A stretch of DNA of 64,000 bases from Vespa crabro (GCF_910589235.1 NC_060955.1:23824672-23888671), one strand, 5' to 3'. Counted from the first letter of the stretch, positions 1 to 14,166 are shown. A program made the numbers and translations. Notes: generated from the letters alone by a model not told the origin.

Positions 1-51
1 CAATTATGGTAACGCTTCGTTCCATTTTCCAACAACCCCACACGCCTACCA

Positions 52-95
<44 letters not shown>

Positions 96-1114
96 AAATC
101 AAGGAGTCTAACGCAACGATCGTTTCGTTGTACGGATAAATGGAAATGGCCTTGGACTTGAACAGACTCGATCGAATGGAATCAAAGTGATATCTTTTAA
201 TGTTTTTCCATGACGTATTCTTATCCAAGAGCATCGACGATGGAAATGAAGGATAGTATTGCGTTACGTATAAACATATACTTGCATATGGTATATATAT
301 ATATATATATATATACATAGGTATATATATATACATATATATATATATATAATATATACAATATATATTACCGCACGACTTACCGTCTGGCAATGACAAC
401 AGCATGACAATGGCACACATGAACGATACTCCGGCATTGTACGCAATTAGATCGCCGAAGGAACGATGGGGACGGGCACGAACACATCACCGTTTCCCTT
501 TTAGGGAAAAGCACCTTGTGCGTCGAAGGAAACGAAGGATCGAGGAAGGGACGTTGATAGAGCGTGAGAGTGTGAGAGAGAGGAGAGAGTTGGTGTATCC
601 GCAAAAGTTATCGCGACACGATCGTCTACTAGACACGGTATTTAATGCGGTAGATAGGAGAGAGCTACTAGGAAGGGTGTCTCTTCTCCTAAGTTAGCTG
701 TACATATCGCTGAGGAACCACCGTTCTAGTTAACGGACGTGCTTGTACGAGTCGATGACGATGATAGCAATGCGCGATTCTGCGATGTGGTGGGAAGGAT
801 CGTCGCGTTTCTCTCCTGATGTCTAGAGAGAGCGAGAGAGGGAGAGAGAGAGAAAGAGAATGACGATAGTGGTAGTAGTAGTAGTAGCAATGTTAGTGCT
901 AGTGCTACCGTTGATGGTAGTAGTACACTGTCAGTGGTGCAGGCCTATTGTTCGTCAGACACAAAACAGTCGGCGTACAAAGTGGCTGCTGCTACTGCTG
1001 CCAGTGCTGCTGCTGCTGGTGCTGCTAGTGCTGGTGCATTCGCTGCGGCGAAGGCGAAGCCGAGAAGGGAGGAAGAGGAGGCAGAGGTGAAGGAGGTGGT
1101 CGACGGGACACACC

Positions 1115-1146
<32 letters not shown>

Positions 1147-2894
1147 ATCACAACGGTATCAGAGAGTGGGTATTGTCTACAGAGCTAATCAAAACCAGCC
1201 CTTTCAACGAGCTACCACTACTACCGTCATCACACCACCACCTTCACCAACGTCTCTACCCCTTTTCCATCCTAGTCGCGGATCCACACGCATGCAAAGA
1301 GCGTGCACTTACCTGCCAGAGAAGAACGTACTTTGAACGTTCGTTCCTTACCAATCTTTATGTAGTCTTTTAGATAAATAACAGTGTATTACTCGTAAGA
1401 ATTTTCTATTCATATACTTTCGATCGATATCTCCTTTTCATTTTGGTTTCTTCTTCTTCTTCTTCCACATTTTCCTTTATCTGACTACTCATTTTAATGA
1501 CAAGATAACTACCACAAGAGAACGCTGTAGCTCCGTTTTTTCTTTTTCTTAAGAAATAAAGATAGTACAAACGATATCTGGGTCAATGCGAAAGTGTTTT
1601 CTCGATTTTGAGGGAGTAGGAAAAAAAAGAAAGAAAGAAAATAGGAAAAGCGTTAGCGCAAAAGTATGAGGTCCAATGAACCACGAAGAACTTTCAGATC
1701 GAGAACGTGAGGTACAGCACGAAATGAAGATTTCGTTGGCTGATTGTACTCTAACGCCATTATAAGCTGGAAGAACGGCTCGAGGAACAGCTACGTACGC
1801 TCGTAAAAGCTTCGTTTGCGCCCGGACTGATGGTTACGAGGCGTGCAATAGCGGAGAGATGAGAAATGAGAGATAGCGTTTCTAATTTCCGAAACTAAAC
1901 GTCGTACGAGCGCTAAATATCAGACGAACATTCTCCCTCTCTCTCTCTCTCTCTCTTCTAGCTTATCCCTGCAAAGATACTATCGGTGATATTAAAGTAT
2001 TCCTGTCAAAAGATATACTGTAAATAACAAAAAAAAAAATATATATATATATATATCTTATAGATATAAAATTTCTTATATTCCATTTTTAATTTCCCCT
2101 TTCATTGATTAGTCTCGAAAGATAAAGATTGATCGATGGATATCGATCCTTGAAAAAATCCAAATCGATAAAGAAATCAGCGTAATCGTGATAAACGAAA
2201 GACCAAAGAAATAAGAACAACACTTTCATGGATGTGAGAGGTTGAAGATAAACCTGGAAATGGGGAGAGGGGACGAAAGAAGAAGCCCTTCTAAGAAGCA
2301 ACGGCAACCTAACCCCTTGTGTCCCCCGTCCTCCGTCTTCTTGGCCTTTGGACCCCGAAAAAGAAACTCCTTTTGGCTGGAACGAGTCGGTGGGTGTACG
2401 TTTCATAAAGTTAGATGTGCCATTCGTATTTGCGAGGGGTGATAGGCGGTGTCTCTCTAGTGTTGATGCTACCAACGGTTGTTGGTGGTAAACTGGTGGT
2501 GCCTGGGCAAAGTGGTATTGGTGGTGAAGTTGTATCTCTGACTGGAGCGTCTATAACATCCATATCTATATCCCATGTACCGGGTGTCCAATAAATCTAT
2601 TACCCGATCCCGTGGGGTTGAAGGCGACGGTGGCCGTACGAACGCTAGGAGGTTACGACCACCGAGGCAGCTACATGCGAGCTTTAACATTGGCATGTTG
2701 GGGTCTATGTATCCGTGTACCGCGGCTGAAACCCACACTTGGAATTTTCTAGTATAGACTGCATGAAGGATCGCTCCGATGCCCGTCTATCTCCGTTATG
2801 ACTTCCAGCCGAGTGCCGCGAAAGGCGATCGTGTCTTTTTCCACGCGCACCGCCTGTATTTTCTTCCTTGCTGCCATCTTTCCTTTCTTTCTCT

Positions 2895-2939
<45 letters not shown>

Positions 2940-3464
2940 GACTGTTTTTTCTTGCATCCCATAGCCAGTAACCGAACGAGAAGAAGGAGGAGGAGAGGGA
3001 CAGGCTACCATCCTCCGGAGCGATATCTGTATTCGTTTTTGCTATGCCTTACGGGACGAGTACATTGTCTTTTGCCTTTCTTTCTTCTTATTTCTCTTAT
3101 ACTTTTGCGAATTACCTTTGTTAACCGAGCGATACTTTTCTACTCGATCTTCACGAAAGAATGTGTTTTCCCTTTTCCTTTTCTTTCCTTCCTTCTTTCT
3201 TTCTCTTTTTCTTCTTCTTCTTTTTTTTTTGCAAGAATTTAAAGCAAACGAATCGTTTTCGTCGATGATCATTATGAAAGATTTGCGGGGGGAGGAGAAG
3301 GAGGAGGAGGAGGAGGACAGGTGTAGGTCTGAGAAGGAAAAGGAGAGAGATCTGCCGGGAGAGAGCACTTTCCGGGCAATTGTCGTGGACGAAAAAACGA
3401 GTGAACGTCGAAGAATGAAAAAAGAAAGGACAGAAGTGATTTTCTACGAAAAAAAGAAGGATCA

Positions 3465-3506
<42 letters not shown>

Positions 3507-4625
3507 AGTCTTGGTAAGAAGAGGAGGCTTCAGGACGTTGGCGTAGGCGGCTTGGTTGGCGGTAGCAGGAGCAACAATGAGACTGTAAAAGTAAACGAGG
3601 GATAGAAAAAGAGAGAAAAGCCGGCGGAAAGAGGGGGCGGTGGGGAGGGGAGGGTGGAGGGAGATAGGGGAGAAAGGAAGAGGGCGTAGAAGGGCACGGT
3701 AATACGCGAGACGGAAACGGGCGGGAAAAAGGGAGTGCCTAGCGGAGAATAAAACCAGAGAAATTGTCATTGTGCTGAAGAGGTCCAGGCGTATAACAAT
3801 GACAGCGGCTGACGCAGCATCCCGCAGCTACAGATCATCCCTGGATATTAAAAAGTCGGTCTGCCGCGCGGCTTCGGTCCCTCCCCCTCGTTCCTAAACC
3901 CCTCTTCTTCCTTTTCTACGTTTCTCACCCCTTCCACGAGTTCTCCGACATCGCGTAACCAATACCGCGATATAGACAGAGAAAGAAAGAGAAAGAGATA
4001 GAGTAGTAGGGATGATGACGCTCTTGCCGATCTTGCCTGTGTTGGTGATACTTGAGAGAGTCACCACGCTCGTCTTCCTATCCTCCTCCTCTCCCTCTTA
4101 TGAAAACAATGGCGAGTACTTGCGATTTCGTGTCATCGACTCTACTACTTTACCAAGAATTGTCCTTGCTCTCCGACGTTTTATACTCTCTCGTATCATC
4201 GTGCGTATTCTCTTCGTCGTCATATCTCTCTCTCGTTCGTTCGTTCGTTCGTTCGTTCGTTCGTTCGTTCGTTGGCTCGCTCGCTTCCGCTCGGTCGGAT
4301 CGAGAAGAAAGGGGTCAGGTTGAACGATTCCGGATGACTTCGACGAGAACGGACACGTCCTAGGGCAGCATACGCGTACCTAGTATTGACATTCTTGCGG
4401 CGTGGAATGGTTAGAATGGAACGGTGGTTTCCTCCTGGTGCACCAGACGCCGCAACGCTCCGTTCGGGGTAACGTCCGTCTTCGTCGATTAATGACGAAT
4501 AACGGAGAAGACAGACGCGGATAGTGAGTATCGACGGTTGAGCGAATAATGATTGCTTCGCCGTACTTACACTCTAAAGGGGATCGTTTATGGCTTACGT
4601 TCATTGCCTTTTCATCGTTTGTGCC

Positions 4626-4674
<49 letters not shown>

Positions 4675-6599
4675 GGGAGTTTTTTTTCTTTCCTCTTTTT
4701 TTTCTTTTCTCTTCCTTTCCTTTTTTTTTCTTTAATAAACGCCGACATTAACCAGTCCTTTCTCCCCCCCCCCACTTTTCTCTCGTTCGTTTCGAAGGAA
4801 CTTCGTCGATCCTTAATAGTTTCAAAACATCACGTTAATTTTTATATTTCGATTTATTTCTTAAGAAACCTCTTCCGTCCGAATTCTTTTGAAACTTTGA
4901 AACATCTGATTTCATTTTATGATTTCAGTTTTATACCGGTATAGCTCGGACTACTCGAAGATCGTCGTCTCGTCGCTTAATGAACGTCATGAAATATGGC
5001 AAAAGCATTGGAACGGATAATGCGAGAGACGTGGGAAGAAGCATTTGAAATTCCGTCAATGTCATTTTATCTCGTATGCACGCCGTTACTTTCCTCCTCT
5101 TTCTCTCTCTCTCACTCTCTCTTTCGAAATAAATTACAGCCTTCGAATGGATACGCGCGGTGGTATCGGTGATATCGTTCGCTAGAGAGAAATGAAATAT
5201 TTCCATTAGATCCGCAACGATAATCCATCCGGCGCACTCGCGCGCAGCGCGCACTACTGCCTCTGATGCGGGGAATTCGTCGGTATACTCTTCTCATGAA
5301 GTATTCAGCTGCATATGGAATCGATAGCGATCTGTCCGCATCGTTTCGATGCCCATTAATGACGCCCGTTTAATTTTCCTACCGTAGAAATTCTCTATGA
5401 AATATCTATGTATAATATTATACCTCTTTACAGTTAACGCTAATACCTTATACCTTATATCTATTTATCTAACCTATCTATATCTATCTATTTGATATAA
5501 ATATATCAGATTATAGTATAGATTTAGTCCGAGGCTATCTCTTTAAACTTCTCTAGATTCATCGTCAGCGTCCAGTAGTCGTAGTAGTAATCGTAGTTCG
5601 AGCCAAACATCATCCATCTCTCGATCGAGACGTTTGCGTTCCGAAAGATTTACCGGGTCAGAGATTCTAAGTCTCGACCCTAGCTTTCATCTCCCTTACT
5701 TTTCGTACTTTAAGATATATAGGGAAAAAATAAAGAGAGCGAGAGAGAGAGAGAGGAAAAAGACATATATGAAAGCTATTTTAGTCAAAATTTTATCCGA
5801 CCATGTCATCCCAACATTTTTTATATTATAAACCAAAGGAAAAAAGAAAAATGTTGGCGAACATGTACTGGCATGGATCGTCGAAAATTTTGAGGGGACT
5901 AAAGAGAGAGATAGATAGATAGAGGAGAGAGAGAGAGAGAGAGATCTAGTTCGGGCCACTCGAGGACTCCAACAGCGGGAGGAGGAAGGAGGATGAGGAG
6001 GAGGAGATCCCCGTAACACAGTGCATTGCAACGTGCATCCGTTGTACACATCACCGAACTATATACCTAATGTATTTGTGTGTGAGTATGTGTGTGTACG
6101 CGCGCTTTGCGTAGTGCGTATACAGTGATCATGCAAATCTGACGCGTGTGTGATGCTCGTGTGGCCCGTGACGTCTAGTGCCCTGCCGGTGACGTTTACT
6201 GCAACCACGCCCCGTCCGTGCTCGTCCGACGTCCATCCTGGACAGACATCGACCTCCTTAATTACCAAAGATTCGCCCCGACAATCCGACCAATTACATG
6301 CGCGTTCACAAGCCCTACGATCCCTTTGATCTTTATCCAGGTGTTGGCTCTTATTTGTCGATTTGATCGGTCCTTTTTATTTTCCTTCGATCATTCTCTT
6401 TTAATAATAATAATAATCGTTGGAATCGATCGGACACTGGACCGTTTACAATTTATCTCTCGATTTATATATCGATCGAAATAAACGAAAGACTTTTCTT
6501 CTTTTTTTTTTTATATATATATATTTTTTTTTTCTTTTCATAATTCGTCGATGAACTTTTTTCTCTTACTTTTCCTTTTTTTTTTTTTTGGTTTTATTT
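1..6599. other. Gene-poor, microsatellite-rich stretch
   Basis: Repeats: (CT)n 55-94, (TA)n 291-360, (GA)n 1119-1146, (CT)n 1934-1956, (CT)n 2899-2936, (GA)n 3468-3496, (CGTT)n 4233-4273 and compound (CT)n(GT)n at 4625-4668. Between them lies unique, moderately CpG-rich sequence (for example 1680-1920, 4380-4560, 5240-5400, 6090-6300) with no protein similarity that I recognise. Open frames here are repeat translations or short unrelated peptides. It could be intergenic or a giant intron. Confidence 0.6.
4233..4273 (+). repeat. (CGTT)n tetranucleotide array
   Basis: About ten perfect CGTT units, preceded by (CT)n and followed by degenerate GCTCGCTCGC. Confidence 0.95.
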
Positions 6600-6839
6600 C
6601 GTTTTGTATTTTTTTTTTTTTGCTTTTGTCTTGTTCTTTTTTTTTTTTTTCTTTTTCTTTAGAAGAAGAGGGAGTGGGTGGAATGGAGAGAGGAGAAGGG
6701 ACGAGGTGGAACGTTTCGGGAAATTTTTGGGGACAACCATTTCTTCTTTCGTTTTGTTTTTATAGGAGGAAACGAGAAGGAAGAACAATCGGCGAACGTT
6801 ACCCTCACCCCCCCCCCCAACAATGGCTTTTTGATGAAC

Positions 6840-6933
6840 GACAAATTCGTCGGTGGAATTCGCATCGAAAAGCTTTGGAGGCTGGCAAGGATATTCCGCG
6901 GGAATTTCGAGCACGACGTCGAAATATCTGCCA
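6840..6933 (-). other. Possible E2 (ubiquitin-conjugating)-like peptide fragment
   Basis: The minus strand encodes YFDVVLEIPAEYPCQPPKLF. This resembles the beta-strand and P-x-x-Y-P-x-x-P-P-K signature of E2/UBC folds (compare FRIEINFPAEYPFKPPKI of UBE2L3-type enzymes). A splice-acceptor-like CTGGCAG directly precedes it. The expected HPN motif and catalytic Cys do not follow, and upstream sequence shows no E2 similarity in any frame. It may be an isolated exon, a gene relic, or chance. Confidence 0.2.
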
Positions 6934-9245
6934 GGCCGTGGCAGCTTGTACGTACTTACTCGGGTACGGAAATGTCCAGCGAGATAGCCACTCGTAACGA
7001 ACAATGGCCGATTCTGGTTTCACCCAAGTCAGGACTCCCTCTCTCTCTCTCTCTCTCTCCCTGTATACAGGAGTTTCACTCTTCCTTCTCCTCCTTCCTT
7101 TCCTCTTGCTCCTTCACCTCCTCCTTCTTCTCTTTCTATCTATATCCATTGCCTTCGTCGATTCGCCATAATACATGATATCGCTACTTCTGCCAAGTGA
7201 GCGACTTCCGTCTTCCTTTGGTCCTACACGACAATGGGATCCAAATTTAAGAGTGTCTACGAGAAAGCTACGAAATACGCGAAGATATCTTCGGAAACCT
7301 CTTGAGATCGACGAGAGCATATCCTAAAAGTTCATCTCTATCTTTCTCTCTCTGTTTCTCTCTTTTCTTATATTTTTTTCTTTTTATCTTATATGTACTA
7401 TATCGATATTTCCCAACAAACTGACAAATAATTTTCCATTAGATTTTTTTTTTCTTTCTTTCTTTTTTCTTTTTTTTTTCTTTTTTTCTTTTTTTTTTAA
7501 ATAGAAATCTTAATCAACGCGCGCGTCGTGTAACAAGAGGATCGTTTCAAAGCAACATTTTTCCAAATTATATTTCAATGGAAAACCATTGAAAACTTAA
7601 CAAACGTTCCATGAAATGTAATGAAAATTAATGTTACTTTACTAATTAAAAAATAAAATTAATGTTTTCTTTTGAATAATTCAAATTTGAGGATAATTGA
7701 TTCGTTCTGTTTTTTTATATCTTACGTTCACCCGCTTAATTTATTGATTATTGATATGTCAATATCATATTGTAAAAATTTAAAATTTCTCAAGTGTTCC
7801 GTTGTAGAAAAAATTTGGAAAAAGGTGTCTTAAAATTATTTCTCTCTCTCTCTCTCCCTCTCTTTTTTTTCTTACATTTTTTTATTATACATACATTATT
7901 GTATCGATCTTTTCAATAATCTAACAAACAAATCTACTATTAGATTCTTTTGTTCGTATAGAACGGGTTAATTAATAAATCAAATAATGAAAGAAGATCG
8001 AAAGGGAGTATGAATCGAATCGAACAGAGATAGTTAGTTCATTTCGCGAATTCGAAAATGGATCTCCGATCCGTCTTAGGTAATACTCGTTAATCTTAAA
8101 ACGTCCGAGATAAAATTGTGGCGAACGTGGCACGGTTTTTCTCGATCGCGGGCGCACATAGGTAGGTAGGTATCTATATAGCATGATCGAGGTAGACCCG
8201 AGCTTTACCAAAACTAATGTGCTAGATCGGCCAACGTATAGCGTTAATCTTACCCATTTTTCGTAATACCATAGCGAATTTTACGAGATACCGATGACCC
8301 AATCGATCTTTCGATTTTCTTTAAACTTTCACACATTTCTTTCTCACAAATCATTGACGATGATATTTTTAGATTTCATAATACCATTATATGTATGTGC
8401 GTGTGTATGTGTGTGTATTGATTTATTACTAGAAAAAAAAAGAGACAAGAAAATAAAAAAAAATTGATTTAAACGAATTCCACATGAAATATTAAACATC
8501 GTTCAAATAATGAACAAACACATTCGTATGCTAAATAAGATTGATTTATCGATTAACTTTAATTATATCATGAAATAAATGATACCAGTAACGCACGAAT
8601 ATTTTGATCTTAGTATTAAATGTCAGCTTTGCTTCACATATATTTATGGTATTAGTGATATTTTATATACGCATATTGATCAGTTATTTAAAATATGTAG
8701 TTAACTATTTGACTATTGAGTGTTTAAAAATACTAATCCAGTAAATTGCAGTCATTAGCGAAGCTTTGTCACAGTACGAGAAAGAAAAGTAGGACAACGA
8801 AAACGACAACGACAACGACGACATTAGATTCCATTCCGACGATTAAAATTGCAAATGCCTTCTCACGAGCGTTTATAGAAACGCGTATACATGTTCGCGG
8901 TAGCTCGCCGTAATTCGTCATCGTCTTTTAGAAACGACGAGGGATGAGATTAGAAGAGGATGACATACGTTTTCCTCTTTCACCTCGTAAGAAACGAAGC
9001 CGAGGGTGCGAAGAAGAAACGTTACTCGATCTCGTTAGAAAAAAAAAAAAAAAAAAAAAAAAAAAGAAACAGAGAGAAAGCGTTCATCTCATCCCGTTAA
9101 TCTTTGATCCGTACAATTTCATGGATTAATGCAAATCAAATGATCTAAGAGATTTTTGTGTAGTTCGAAACGATTTAAGAAATGTGGAGAACGATCTTTC
9201 GTTCGAACAAGTATTACGAAGATATAATATATCTATTTTTTCTTC

Positions 9246-9249
<4 letters not shown>

Positions 9250-9298
<49 letters not shown>
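9250..9298 (+). repeat. (TA)n array
   Basis: Uninterrupted AT dinucleotides for about 49 bp. Confidence 0.95.
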
Positions 9299-9300
<2 letters not shown>

Positions 9301-9710
9301 GACAGTTAAAAATTTGAAAATACTTTTTATTCTTAAAGAAATATTGAGAATGGCTATAGAGGGAAAATAGAGTAGATGTGTATGTACACACATTTATTTT
9401 CGTCAATTACTATAAATCGTTCGAAAAAAAAATCTAATTTAAGATGGATCGATATCATCCACTCGACGGAGCACGGATTTTTGCTATGCTGTTACGGAGA
9501 ACTATATAACGAAAAGGAGATAGAGTGGAAAGAAGAAAGGGACGACGAGCTGTCAGATGCGAGCGTTACCAGAAATGGGATTGATTATGATTTATTACAA
9601 GTCGCTAAAATCGTTTTTCTCGAACCGATTTCTATGCTTTCTGATTCGGAAAATTTCTTACCTATACATTAAAATAATATTTTTTTTTATTTGATTTAGA
9701 TAAATACATG

Positions 9711-9768
<58 letters not shown>

Positions 9769-9776
9769 CATATATT
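9711..9776 (+). repeat. (TA)n array
   Basis: Near-perfect TA repeat with a few TACA interruptions at its right end. Confidence 0.95.
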
Positions 9777-10824
9777 TTTTTTCTAAATTCCAAGTAATTT
9801 TAATTAATTCGTTAGAAAGAAAGTAAAAATGAAAAAATAAAAACTAAATCCTTAAAACATTAAGAGTTTCCTGACGACTAGAAAACGAGTTTCTTGAACG
9901 TGCTGACGAGCTTAAAAAGTCGAAAGTCAAGTGGTGGTTGGTTTTCCTAGCTCGCTCGAGAGAATTACGTAGGCAACCGTCGATATTTCGTCGGCATCCA
10001 ACCGACACTCGGACCGACCTCGATCCTTATTCAATATTAAGGAGTCGAGCAACGGCGAGCACCGGACAATGCGTCTCACTATCGCAGCTGTCGACCTGGA
10101 CGAGCACACCAATTGATACCCGAAGGAGCCGCGAATAGTTCTCTAGGGACGTTAGCGTGTTCACGAATACATATACACGAACACGCACAAACATATAGTA
10201 GGACATACACAACGGGCGATAGGGCTTTCGGAAGGGCGCGCGCGCGCCCCTACAAATACAATATCCCTTTCCCTTCTTCCTTTTCTTCTTTTTCTATTTC
10301 TTCTTTCTCTCTTAAAGTCCACTCTGGATTAATTCGAGCGACTTGTTCGAAACGTCTCTTACTTTATTTCCACTTGACCAATCGAACAATCCGTATCCGA
10401 TGGTTGAAGAAATAAAATTTTATTAGAATGGTCAATTCGTTTTCAATAATACCGGTGTATGTTAATTCGTTGGATTCGTATTAGAAAAAAGAAAAAAAAA
10501 AAAAAAGAGAAGAAAAAGAAAGAAAAAACAAAAAGAAGAAAGATGATGGATAGATAGGTTGGCCGGTTGAATTTGTGGTGAAATGTAAAGACGAAGATCG
10601 ACGTTTGGCGTACGCACGAGCAAGTAGAATATCCGACGGTAAAGCGAACACGTCCCTCGTCAATGTGCCGATATTACCGGCTCGGCTCCAATGGAGTTAA
10701 CAGATCGAGCTGGCTGGCTATTAATCTCGGGATTAAGCGCAGAACGTTCGTTTAATTCGCCGTTAGAGTCTCTATGTTCGCCGCATCGTTTATACCTAAG
10801 TACGTATCTATCTATATGCGTATG

Positions 10825-10859
<35 letters not shown>

Positions 10860-11698
10860 TATATATTTGTGCGTGGATAAGTATGTGTCGAGGTGTTAGA
10901 GGGGTACGCGAACGAGTGTATAGCCACACGAGGGAACGTTAGCGCGCGAAACTACTAAATCGATCATTAAATGTCCGAGCTGTTAAATTAAGCGCTATTA
11001 TATCTACTCGCTCGCTAATAAAATGTTCCGATCTTTTTTCCCTTTGGTGTGTCTCTGATCGAATGTCAAGATTATTAGAAAAGAAAAAAACAAGAAAAGA
11101 AACGAAAATCGAAAACAAAAGGAAGGATATTAATTTGAGAAAAAAATTATTGCTCCTGTAGTAATAACCGTATGTAGTTGAGTATAAGAGAAAGAGAGAT
11201 AGAGAGAGAGAGAGAGGGAAAGAGGAGAAGGATATATTAATGAAAGCAAGCTTTAAGGTATGCGTTCGTAAAGTTTTACAGAGTTTGGTGTTGGAACGAT
11301 TAAGAGGTGCCATAAGGTAATGTTGGGAAAAGGGGCTCGTTAGGTAAGCCTTGCTCTAAGTGAACTCGTATAACACAGGATTTTATGGAAAGTGCATCGT
11401 GTCTACTTGCATGCATTTGCTCTCTCTCTCTCTATCTCATCTCGAACGATGTTACCAAAATGACGATTATCGTACGTTTTCTCAGAGTTAATGGGGTCAT
11501 AATAGCCAGGTTTCTTCCATATATTTAGCTCTTAACTTTTTATCATAAATTTATCGAGATCCAGACGTCGTGCTGGGTCCGTTCGAACGCTTCGAGACTT
11601 TTAGACTTAGTCTTCGACTTAGGCTTTAACTTGGACTTTGGACGACTAAGAGATAGCGTGCTTCATTAATATACATTACCTAAGTTACAAGACGCGAC

Positions 11699-11701
<3 letters not shown>

Positions 11702-11738
<37 letters not shown>
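11702..11738 (+). repeat. (GA)n array
   Basis: Perfect GA dinucleotides. Confidence 0.95.
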
Positions 11739-11742
<4 letters not shown>

Positions 11743-12549
11743 CACATATCTCGAGTAGCTTGATTGTGTCTGTAATATTAAAGGCAATCCAAGTTGCCTG
11801 ATTAGACGTGGATCGGACGCAGTACATCGAAGGAAACGAGTCCCCGATGATACGGTCTCCCCTATGTTCGTTAAGCGTTCATGATTTTCAGATTAATTTC
11901 AGAATCGACAATATCGTACACGTTCGATCAACGTTTCGAGGCGCATCGTCAATGATCCGATTCTGAGATAAAGAAGGAAAAGATGGAAGAAAGGTTCTCT
12001 CGATTTTTATTAATTTACCACCCTTGCGCGCTGGCAACGCTTTATTGCTTCGGGGTTGTTTCTATCTATCCTTCCCTTCCCTCTCCCCATTGATCCATCC
12101 ATCCACCCATTCACCTTCCACACACTCATTTCTCCTCCTTCCTGTTAGATCATCGAGGTCGTGGGCGCGGAGGGAGGGAGGGGGATGGGGGTGCCGTATT
12201 GCTCGCTCGCTCGCTCGAAATTTGTTTGTCTTCTTTTACGACGGAGTCAGGTTGCATCGACTGTCTTATTGGATTTCAAGCGGATCATTCGAGGAGAATA
12301 GATCCACGTGTGCGGACGTGGAAAAGTCCCGGTGTTGTCTAGCCTCGTGATAGTAACATGCTTGCGACTTTGGTGGTAAAATGTGAGTCCAATTTTTCTT
12401 CTACATGTCTACGGGTTAAAGGTATCACGTGAAAATATACGATATCGGTAGAAAATATACTTGGTTCATATTATATATATATATGTACGATATAGTAATT
12501 ATCAAGAAAAAGAAAGGAAACATTATTACAATGTCAAAAGTAAATGAGT

Positions 12550-12553
12550 AAAA

Positions 12554-12604
<51 letters not shown>

Positions 12605-12606
12605 AT
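12550..12606 (+). repeat. (AAAT)n tetranucleotide array
   Basis: About fourteen AAAT units without interruption. Confidence 0.95.
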
Positions 12607-13014
12607 TGTCCTTCGTGTTCGATTTAAGAAATTTCGAAAGTTCCTTCGCGGATCATGGGAAAGAACAAAAGGAGAAAGGAAGGAAGAAAGGAAGGAAAAA
12701 GGTGGAGCAGGCGCAGGACGAATAGCAAGCAACGTCTCGTGGGAGCTCGTGCACCAGGTGTCGGGCTAACCCCCGCGGCTTAGATGTCTTTAGATGGCGC
12801 GTTACGTGTCGCGCTGTAACCACCGCAGGATGGTAAGCAATCGGTTTCCTAAGGTCTTCTTTGGGAGAGGGTACACGTCTAGACGAACGAGAACGTTTTC
12901 TACGTGACCGAGAAAGTCATTCCTCTTCGAAAGATTCCATGGATGATCGCGTCTAACAAATAAATAACACGTAAGGTAAGTGCACTTTTTTCTTTTTTTT
13001 TTTTTTTATGTATA

Positions 13015-13065
<51 letters not shown>

Positions 13066-13520
13066 GAAACGATGAGTTTTTCTTATATAGAGGAAAGAAA
13101 TTAATCTCGAACCGATTTAATTGCGGCGGAGAACGTATTTTCTTTTCTTGCCAATTGGAGATCATAATTTCTTTATATATCATTTTCATAAGAAAAAAAA
13201 AAAAATATATATATATATATATATTTAACATCTGCTTACTAAGGTTACCTATATTTTTACGATGTATATCGGACAATTAAGTTTCCCGATATTTTCCGAC
13301 TGCACAAAACGAACGGCGATCGTAAAAAAGACTGTCGAAAAATGTTACTATACGATAGATAGGTAGAGAGAGAGAGAGAGAGAGAGATAGAGAAGTTTAG
13401 TATAGATAAACACGGAATATATATATATATATATATATATGTACCGAAGAGAAGAGGGCGGTTCCAAGGAGTTCAAGCAAGGTCCTTGCAAGGACGCGCG
13501 GATATTAGAAGAAGGCAGCA

Positions 13521-13591
13521 GAAGAAGAAGAAGAAGAAGAAGAAGAAGAAGAGGAGGTAGAGGAGGAGGAGGAGGAGGAGAAAGAAGAAAT
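13521..13591 (+). repeat. (GAA)n/(GGA)n purine trinucleotide array
   Basis: GAA units turn into GGA units; every base on the plus strand is purine except one T, which makes a triplex-capable mirror-like tract. Confidence 0.9.
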
Positions 13592-14039
13592 AGAAGATGG
13601 CGAACGAAATGACCGTTCTCCCGAATGTAGAAGTTAGATAGAAGAAGGGGTAGGAGAAGATGGAATGAAAGAAAGATGCGGAAAAGAGAGAGAGAGAGGG
13701 AGAGAGAGGGAGAGGGGGAGGGGGAGAGAGAAAGAGAAAGGGGATGCATTCTCGTGTGTCGGAAATACGAGACGGCCTTCCATCGTACCACGTGCGGTTT
13801 TCGCCGCAAAGTAGAAAGAAAAAAGCAAGGTCGATGCGAACAAGCGAGCGAGCGAGCGAGCGAACGAACGAGCGAGCAAGGCTATGTACTGCTTCGATAG
13901 GGGTAGAAAAAGAAAGAGAAAAAGATAGAGAGGGAGGAAGAGGGAGTGGAAAAAAGCGTACGTATTCCTGCAGTAGGGTAGGTAAGTAAAATATGTAATA
14001 AAATACTAAGCCGGTCGGATGGTCGTAGCGCGCGCTGGC

Positions 14040-14166
14040 GATACGACGGGACCAATGAGAATCTGGGAAAGGCCGTGACGTCGTTGGACGCACGCCCGTT
14101 GCTAGGAGGGTCGTAGGTGGAGCTTCGAAGAGCGACGCCCTAGGAGGACAGGTAGAAAACTCGCAG
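14040..14166 (+). promoter_or_regulatory. GC-rich promoter-like stretch with a terminal splice donor
   Basis: This CpG-rich island amid microsatellites holds CCAAT (14052-14056), a CRE-like TGACGTCG (14076-14083) and GTTGCTAGG (14098-14106), an RFX half-site look-alike. It ends with CTCGCAG|GTGAAA at 14166/14167, a plausible donor, so a short non-coding first exon of a plus-strand gene is possible. No downstream coding exon could be attached. Confidence 0.25.

Larger units (their letters stand above)
6600..14039. other. Gene-poor stretch with AT and GA arrays
   Basis: Repeats: poly-T 6585-6655, (CT)n 7037-7060, poly-A 9039-9065, (TA)n 9250-9298, 9711-9776, 10827-10858, 13016-13060 and 13421-13440, (GA)n 11702-11738, (AAAT)n 12550-12606, (GAA/GGA)n 13521-13591, GA-rich 13685-13740. 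Unique pieces include 7140-7320, 8000-8300, 9895-10140 and 12740-12960. Apart from the E2-like fragment no coding signal is credible. Confidence 0.55.

Noticed and set aside
7231..7305. Small 23-residue frame beginning MGSKFKSVYEKATKYAK
   Set aside because: Too short, with no homologue that I know and no splice or ribosome context to support it.
9376..9672. 98-residue plus-strand frame without obvious repeats
   Set aside because: It starts in repeat-adjacent DNA, has no recognisable motif, and lacks plausible splice sites or a supporting neighbour.
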